This document shows positions 40,495-44,172 of a DNA stretch of 44,172 nucleotides, one piece after another. Source of the DNA: JBFXJF01 sp050175155 (GTDB taxonomy: Bacteria > Bacillota > Bacilli > Tepidibacillales > Tepidibacillaceae); contig JBFXJF010000018.1 of NCBI GenBank assembly GCA_050175155.1, forward strand, positions 1-44,172, given 5' to 3'. The translations under genes were made by a program, and so were the position numbers. Below the pieces are notes generated by a model. It worked only from the letters and a program-made list of their open reading frames with translations. It did no database searches and was not told the origin of the DNA. Each line of letters opens with the position of its first letter. Positions within the stretch are counted from its first letter, which is position 1.

Positions 40495-41385
40495 ATGAGA
40501 ATTTCACAAAGCATGTTATCAAACAATGCACTGCACAATCTAAATAATAATTTACGAACAATCCAAAAACTTAACGAGCAATTGGCGACTGGTAAAAAAA
40601 TTAATAAATTATCGGATGATCCAGTAGGCTTAAGCTTTTCATTGCGATATAAAGAGGATTTGGCGCAAAATAAGCAGTTTCAAAGAAACGTCGATTATGC
40701 TAATTCAAAGATTATTCAAACTGAGAATTCAATCAGCGCGACAAATGATATTTTGCAACGAGCTAGAGAATTAGCGGTTCAGGGAGCTAATGGTTCCAGT
40801 TCAAAAGAATCTAGGAGCTCAATAGCATCAGAAATTCATCAATTATATGAACAACTAGTTGATATTGGTAATTCCCAGTATAACGGTGAATATATTTTTA
40901 ACGGGCAGTTAACAAACATTAAACCATACGATTCAATCACTGCACCATTAACTACACCAGATCAGGGAAAAATCCAGTTGGAGGTAGGAAAAGGAATAAC
41001 CTTTGGAATAAACGTATCTGGTGCGACTCTATTTGGAGAAGCAGGAGATCCAACTAACGCATTTTCTGTGCTAAAACAATTAGAGACTGCTCTATTAAAC
41101 GATAATGCCGAAGAAATATCTAATTCTTTCGGGGTTATTGATGAGAGATTGAATGTAGTAATTGAAAGATTTGCTGATGTGGGTGCGATTACTAATCGAA
41201 TAGAGTTAATTACTGCTAGATTAAAGGAAGAAGACATTAATCTTAATTCCTTAATCTCACAAACAGAGGATGCTGATATTGCAATGGTAATTACAAGCTT
41301 AAATTCAGCACAAAATATTTACGAGGCGTCACTAAAGGTTACAGCAGATATAATCCAACCAAGCTTATTAAACTTTCTAAAGTAA
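40495..41385 (+). CDS. flgL: Flagellar hook-associated protein 3 (FlgL)
   Basis: 296-residue junction protein with flagellin-like ends. N-terminus: MRISQSMLSNNALHNLNNNLRTIQKLNEQLATGKKINKLSDDPVG. C-terminus: EDADIAMVITSLNSAQNIYEASLKVTADIIQPSLLNFL. Typical length. The RBS is a modest ataggtga. It follows flgK by 21 nt and precedes yviE. Confidence 0.95.
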   Translation: MRISQSMLSNNALHNLNNNLRTIQKLNEQLATGKKINKLSDDPVGLSFSLRYKEDLAQNKQFQRNVDYANSKIIQTENSISATNDILQRARELAVQGANGSSSKESRSSIASEIHQLYEQLVDIGNSQYNGEYIFNGQLTNIKPYDSITAPLTTPDQGKIQLEVGKGITFGINVSGATLFGEAGDPTNAFSVLKQLETALLNDNAEEISNSFGVIDERLNVVIERFADVGAITNRIELITARLKEEDINLNSLISQTEDADIAMVITSLNSAQNIYEASLKVTADIIQPSLLNFLK

Positions 41386-41410
41386 TCTTATTTGGATGGA
41401 AGTGGCTAAT

Positions 41411-41980
41411 ATGAATCAAATTCCTCAAATACAAATAGGGTATTCCTATCCAAAAATAGGCTTAAATATTGATAATGCAAAATTGCAGGTAAAACAAAAC
41501 AATGCGGAGATTGATACTCACCAAGAGTATCCTAAGGTTAATATAAGCACGACTCCGGCAAAAATAAACATCGACCAATCCGCAGCTTTTAAGGCCTTAG
41601 GGAATTTTCCGCAACTAGAATGGTTAGATGTTATAACAGATAATTATCTCGACACTGGCTTAAACTCGATTAAAGAGATTGCTGGAAAAGGTGAGCATTT
41701 CCAAAAAGTTCATATATATAATGATCCGATTGTTGAACATGCCAAAAACGATAAGGTTGATTTTTCAGCATATGACTATGTTGGAAGGGCCTCTTGTGAT
41801 AATGTTAATATACAATATCAAGCGGGTAGCTTATCAATGAGCTGGAGCGGCGGAGATGTTAATATGGATGTTCAGGTCAACAAACCGCAGCTTGACTATG
41901 TTAGAGGAAAGATAGAAATATATGAACTGCAGAAAAGTAAGGTAGATGTAATACCGCCAAAAATAGATTTAACCATTTAA
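41411..41980 (+). CDS. yviE: YviE-type protein (DUF6470)
   Basis: 189 residues. The N-terminus has alternating strands (IPQIQIGYSYPKIGLNIDNAKLQVKQNNAEID). The centre is helical (AAFKALGNFPQLEWLDVITDNYLDTGLNSIKEIAGKG) and the C-terminus beta-rich (MDVQVNKPQLDYVRGKIEIYELQKSKVDVIPPKIDLTI). Conserved neighbour of flgL and fliW in Bacillales; function not established. ATG 41411 is preferred (ggaag about 9 nt upstream); ATG 41396 has no RBS. Confidence 0.85.
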   Translation: MNQIPQIQIGYSYPKIGLNIDNAKLQVKQNNAEIDTHQEYPKVNISTTPAKINIDQSAAFKALGNFPQLEWLDVITDNYLDTGLNSIKEIAGKGEHFQKVHIYNDPIVEHAKNDKVDFSAYDYVGRASCDNVNIQYQAGSLSMSWSGGDVNMDVQVNKPQLDYVRGKIEIYELQKSKVDVIPPKIDLTI

Positions 41981-41988
41981 AAGAATTG

Positions 41989-42015
41989 ACTATAGGTAAA
42001 GCTATGGTTTTTTTT
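41989..42015 (+). terminator. Weak hairpin with T run before fliW
   Basis: 7-bp stem actatag/ctatggt (41989-41995 with 42002-42008, one G-U) followed by seven T. Could reduce read-through into fliW-csrA. Confidence 0.5.
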
Positions 42016-42046
42016 GTAGAGTTATTAAAATTAGGAGGAAAACAAG

Positions 42047-42496
42047 ATGAAAATAATTGAAACGAGACAATTAGGAAAAGTAGAATACTTAGAGGAAAAT
42101 ATTATCACTTTTAATTCTGGACTTCCTGGGTTTGAAGATGAGAAACAGTTTATTGTTTGTCAAAACGATAGTGATAGTCCTTTTGCTTATCTTCAGTCCG
42201 TTAATAATCTTGATCTTACTTTTATATTAGCTAATCCCTTTAATTTCTTTTCTGATTATCTATTTGATTTAGATGACAATGTTAAAGAAGAATTACAGAT
42301 AAACAAAATTGAAGATGTAGCAACCTGGGGTATTTTATCGATTACAGATGATGTTAAAAACGCAAGTATTAACTTAAAGGCACCACTTATTATTAATGTT
42401 AACATCAAAAAGGGAAAACAATATATTATACATGAAGTTAACTATTTAACTGCGACTCCTTTATTCCCCCAACCGATTCGCGAAGGGGGAATATAA
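42047..42496 (+). CDS. fliW: Flagellar assembly factor FliW (CsrA antagonist)
   Basis: 149 residues with the FliW motifs ITFNSGLPGFEDEKQFIV and FAYLQSVNNLDLTFILANP, and WGILSITDD..NASINLKAPLIIN. FliW binds either flagellin or CsrA: free FliW sequesters CsrA and relieves repression of flagellin translation. The RBS aggaggaaaa is strong. csrA starts 1 nt after the stop, so the two antagonists are made together. Confidence 0.96.
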   Translation: MKIIETRQLGKVEYLEENIITFNSGLPGFEDEKQFIVCQNDSDSPFAYLQSVNNLDLTFILANPFNFFSDYLFDLDDNVKEELQINKIEDVATWGILSITDDVKNASINLKAPLIINVNIKKGKQYIIHEVNYLTATPLFPQPIREGGI

Positions 42497-42497
42497 A

Positions 42498-42731
42498 ATG
42501 CTGATTCTAAGTCGTAAAAAGGAAGAATCAATTATTATTGGTAAAGATATAGAAATCGTAGTTATAGGGATTGAGGGTGACCAAGTAAAATTAGGGATAA
42601 ATGCACCGAGAAGTGTCGAGGTTTATCGAAAAGAGGTATATCTTGCTATTCAGAATGAGAATAAGCAAGCGGCAAATCAAGCTTTTGATATAGCTGATTT
42701 AGAGAAGCTATTAAAAGAAAAAAATAAATAG
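42498..42731 (+). CDS. csrA: Carbon storage/translation regulator CsrA
   Basis: 77-residue RNA-binding dimer protein. MLILSRKKEESIIIGKDIEIVVIGIEGDQVKLGINAPRSVEVYRKEVY contains the RNA-contact residues at both ends of the beta sheet (LSRKK and R/V.VYRKE). The C-terminal helix is longer than in E. coli CsrA and ends EKLLKEKNK, like Bacillus proteins that bind FliW. The likely target is the flagellin leader immediately downstream. Confidence 0.97.
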   Translation: MLILSRKKEESIIIGKDIEIVVIGIEGDQVKLGINAPRSVEVYRKEVYLAIQNENKQAANQAFDIADLEKLLKEKNK

Positions 42732-42807
42732 ATATGATGCAGAGTAAAATAAAGAAAATTAAAGCTATATTGTAATAATAGTGGAAAATATAGCATAAAT
42801 AGAGCAG

Positions 42808-42833
42808 TAAAATATTGGTCGGATTAACGATAA
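42808..42833 (+). promoter_or_regulatory. Sigma-D-type promoter of flagellin
   Basis: TAAA (42808-42811), 14-bp spacer, AACGATAA (42826-42833), resembling SigD (TAAA-N15-GCCGATAT). It gives a leader of about 75 nt before hag, matching the long CsrA-regulated leader of B. subtilis hag. Confidence 0.6.
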
Positions 42834-42873
42834 TAATGGAAAGAGCTTTGATTGCGGCCGCATGATATCTCTT

Positions 42874-42911
42874 TATCACATGGATGTGATAATAAAAAAT
42901 TCAGGGAGGAA
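42874..42911 (+). promoter_or_regulatory. CsrA binding sites in the flagellin leader
   Basis: Site 1 is a perfect 7-bp hairpin tatcaca-TGGA-tgtgata (42874-42891) presenting GGA in the loop, the classic CsrA target. Site 2 is the RBS itself, cagggaggaa (42902-42911). The two-site arrangement copies that of B. subtilis hag, where CsrA bridges both and blocks ribosomes. Confidence 0.82.
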
Positions 42912-42916
42912 TTAAA

Positions 42917-44008
42917 ATGATTATTAACACTAACGTAACAGCTTTAAACACGTATTCAGCATTAAGTAATGCTAATAGTGCATTATCAAAATCAACAGCG
43001 AAATTATCTTCAGGTTTTAGAATCAATTCAGCAGCAGACGACGCTGCAGGTCTAGCGATTTCTGAGAAAATGAGATCACAGATTAAAGGTTTAGGGCAAG
43101 CTGAACGAAATGCTCAAGATGGTATTTCTTTGATTCAAACCGCTGAAGGTGCTTTAAGTGAAACTGAAAGCATTCTTCAACGTATTCGAGAATTGGCTGT
43201 ACAGGCGTCAAATGACACTAATACAGGCTCAGATCGTACTCAAATGCAAGAGGAGATTAATCAGTTAGTTGATGAAATTGATCGAATTAAAGATACAACA
43301 GAATTTAATACTAAAAAATTGCTTGATGGAACATTAGGTACCTATGTTGATACAGATACGGCTAATTCAACAGTATTAATGGATGGGGCTGTTAGCGGTG
43401 TTACTTTTAATGGAGGATTAGCAGCTGGGACGTGGACATTAGCTGGTAATGCAGATGGCTCATACTCAATTACTGATGGTACAAATACTTATGGTAGTAA
43501 TATTGTCGCTGCTGGTACTGAAGGAGTTCTAAGATTTTCTGATAAAATAGCAGTAAGTGTTAACAACTCTATAGCAGATGATGCTTTAGATACTTTAACT
43601 ATCGAAATAACTGGAACACAGGCTGAATTCCAAATAGGCGCTAATGCTAACCAAACTATGAGTATTCAAGTAAATGATATGTCAGCTAGTGCTTTAAGTG
43701 TTGATTCTCTGTCGGTAGCCGATGCAACAAATGCTTCAGCAGCTATTACATCAGTAGATGCTGCAATTGATGCTGTATCATCTCAGCGTGCAAAATTAGG
43801 TGCTTATCAAAACCGTTTAGAACACACAATCAATAACTTAAGCACATCTGCTCAAAATCTTACTGGTGCTGAATCTCGTATTCGTGACGTAGATATGGCT
43901 AGAGAGATGATGGCTTATACAACACAAAGCATTCTAGTACAATCTTCAACTGCAATGCTTGCACAAGCTAATCAACAACCACAAAGCGTATTACAATTAC
44001 TAGGTTAA
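42917..44008 (+). CDS. hag: Flagellin
   Basis: 363-residue filament protein. The conserved N-terminal D0/D1 (INTNVTALNTYSALSNANSALSKSTAKLSSGFRINSAADDAAGLAISEKMRSQIKGL) and C-terminal D1/D0 (AAIDAVSSQRAKLGAYQNRLEHTINNL ... ESRIRDVDMAREMMAYTTQSILVQSSTAMLAQANQQPQSVLQLLG) surround a modest variable region (about 135-275) of strand-rich sequence. Larger than B. subtilis Hag (~304). No signal peptide; exported by the flagellar apparatus. Strong RBS that is also a CsrA site. No clear terminator of its own is seen before the IS end 40 bp downstream. Confidence 0.97.
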   Translation: MIINTNVTALNTYSALSNANSALSKSTAKLSSGFRINSAADDAAGLAISEKMRSQIKGLGQAERNAQDGISLIQTAEGALSETESILQRIRELAVQASNDTNTGSDRTQMQEEINQLVDEIDRIKDTTEFNTKKLLDGTLGTYVDTDTANSTVLMDGAVSGVTFNGGLAAGTWTLAGNADGSYSITDGTNTYGSNIVAAGTEGVLRFSDKIAVSVNNSIADDALDTLTIEITGTQAEFQIGANANQTMSIQVNDMSASALSVDSLSVADATNASAAITSVDAAIDAVSSQRAKLGAYQNRLEHTINNLSTSAQNLTGAESRIRDVDMAREMMAYTTQSILVQSSTAMLAQANQQPQSVLQLLG

Positions 44009-44047
44009 ATAAAAAAGATATTATCATAAAAGGAACCTTGCAACTTT

Positions 44048-44172
44048 TGAACTGCCCCTTGTCAAGTAGACAAGTAATTAATTAAAGTTTATGCAATATT
44101 AAGTGCTTGGTTTCGATATTCTATCGGAGCTAAGCACTTTAGTCTTTTTTGAAACCTTTTTTCGTTATAGAA
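44048..44172 (-). mobile_element. End of an IS3-family insertion sequence (partial, runs off the window)
   Basis: The element boundary is placed at 44048 by the TG-starting terminal sequence tgaactgccccttgtc, typical of IS3-family inverted repeats. Just inside is a gacaag/cttgtc dyad (44058-44074), then the transposase 3' end on the minus strand. The rest of the element and the partner inverted repeat lie outside the window. Confidence 0.7.
44089..44172 (-). CDS. IS3-family transposase OrfB, C-terminal fragment
   Basis: Only the last 27 codons and a TAA (44089-44091) are in the window. They read FYNEKRFQKRLKCLAPIEYR, then NQALNIA, the standard C-terminal tail of IS3/IS150-type DDE transposases (Y-N..R....L..L.P.E/Q-Y-R). 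The catalytic part is beyond the window edge. A long hairpin inside the coding region (44101-44139) followed by a T run may also stop transcription coming from hag. Confidence 0.75.
   Translation of the reverse strand, partial: FYNEKRFQKRLKCLAPIEYRNQALNIA

Overview
The window comes from an AT-rich, low-GC Gram-positive (Firmicutes), motile, spore-forming bacterium. Four observations support this: an alpha/beta-type small acid-soluble spore protein gene, a GpsB-like division gene, S-layer proteins with SLH domains, and a late-flagellar/competence block in the Bacillus subtilis order (degS-degU ... comFA-comFC-yvyF-flgM-flgN-flgK-flgL-yviE-fliW-csrA-hag). The genus cannot be fixed by eye. The number of SLH and copper-amine-oxidase-N ('stalk') surface proteins suggests a Desulfuribacillus- or Desulfotomaculum-like lineage, but that is a guess.

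Layout. (1) 1-7.5 kb: an abundant-type S-layer/Ig-like protein followed by tandem near-identical terminators, then a MacAB-like export operon (adaptor, ATPase, permease) ending in a small lipoprotein. (2) 7.6-15.6 kb: an accessory island. It holds a truncated RhuM gene, an AAA_14/DUF4143 ATPase, an AbrB-type antitoxin with a RelE/ParE-type toxin, an orphan HicB, a HigA-like HTH fused to an ImmA/IrrE metallopeptidase, a stalk-domain protein and a MazEF pair. Five copies of a palindromic MITE-like repeat (9.5-12.8 kb) are scattered through it, one of them interrupted by a second two-hairpin element. (3) 15.6-27.6 kb: a cell-surface locus with a 1228-residue SLH protein carrying one EF-hand loop, a 1131-residue protein with seven repeats and a stalk domain, a phosphodiester glycosidase with a stalk domain, a polysaccharide deacetylase with a stalk domain, and a small secreted protein of unknown function. 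(4) 27.6-29.8 kb: gpsB, a SASP gene and metK. (5) 29.9-44 kb: degS-degU, a glycosyltransferase-2-like membrane fragment, a GAF-GGDEF diguanylate cyclase, a c-di-GMP-I riboswitch with terminator in front of a membrane protein and comFA, then comFC, yvyF, the flagellar hook-filament genes, fliW, csrA and flagellin. The last ~125 bases are the end of an IS3-family element (27 C-terminal transposase codons on the minus strand plus its terminal sequence), inserted about 40 bp after the flagellin stop.

How it fits together. Region 5 is a lifestyle-switch region: DegS/DegU, c-di-GMP synthesis, c-di-GMP sensing by RNA, FlgM, and FliW/CsrA control of flagellin translation lie side by side. A c-di-GMP aptamer apparently controlling comFA would couple second-messenger level to DNA uptake. 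Region 3 looks like a surface-assembly and glycan-processing locus in which several different proteins carry the same C-terminal stalk module, which suggests a shared attachment mode. All assignments are from reading the sequence; no database search was run.
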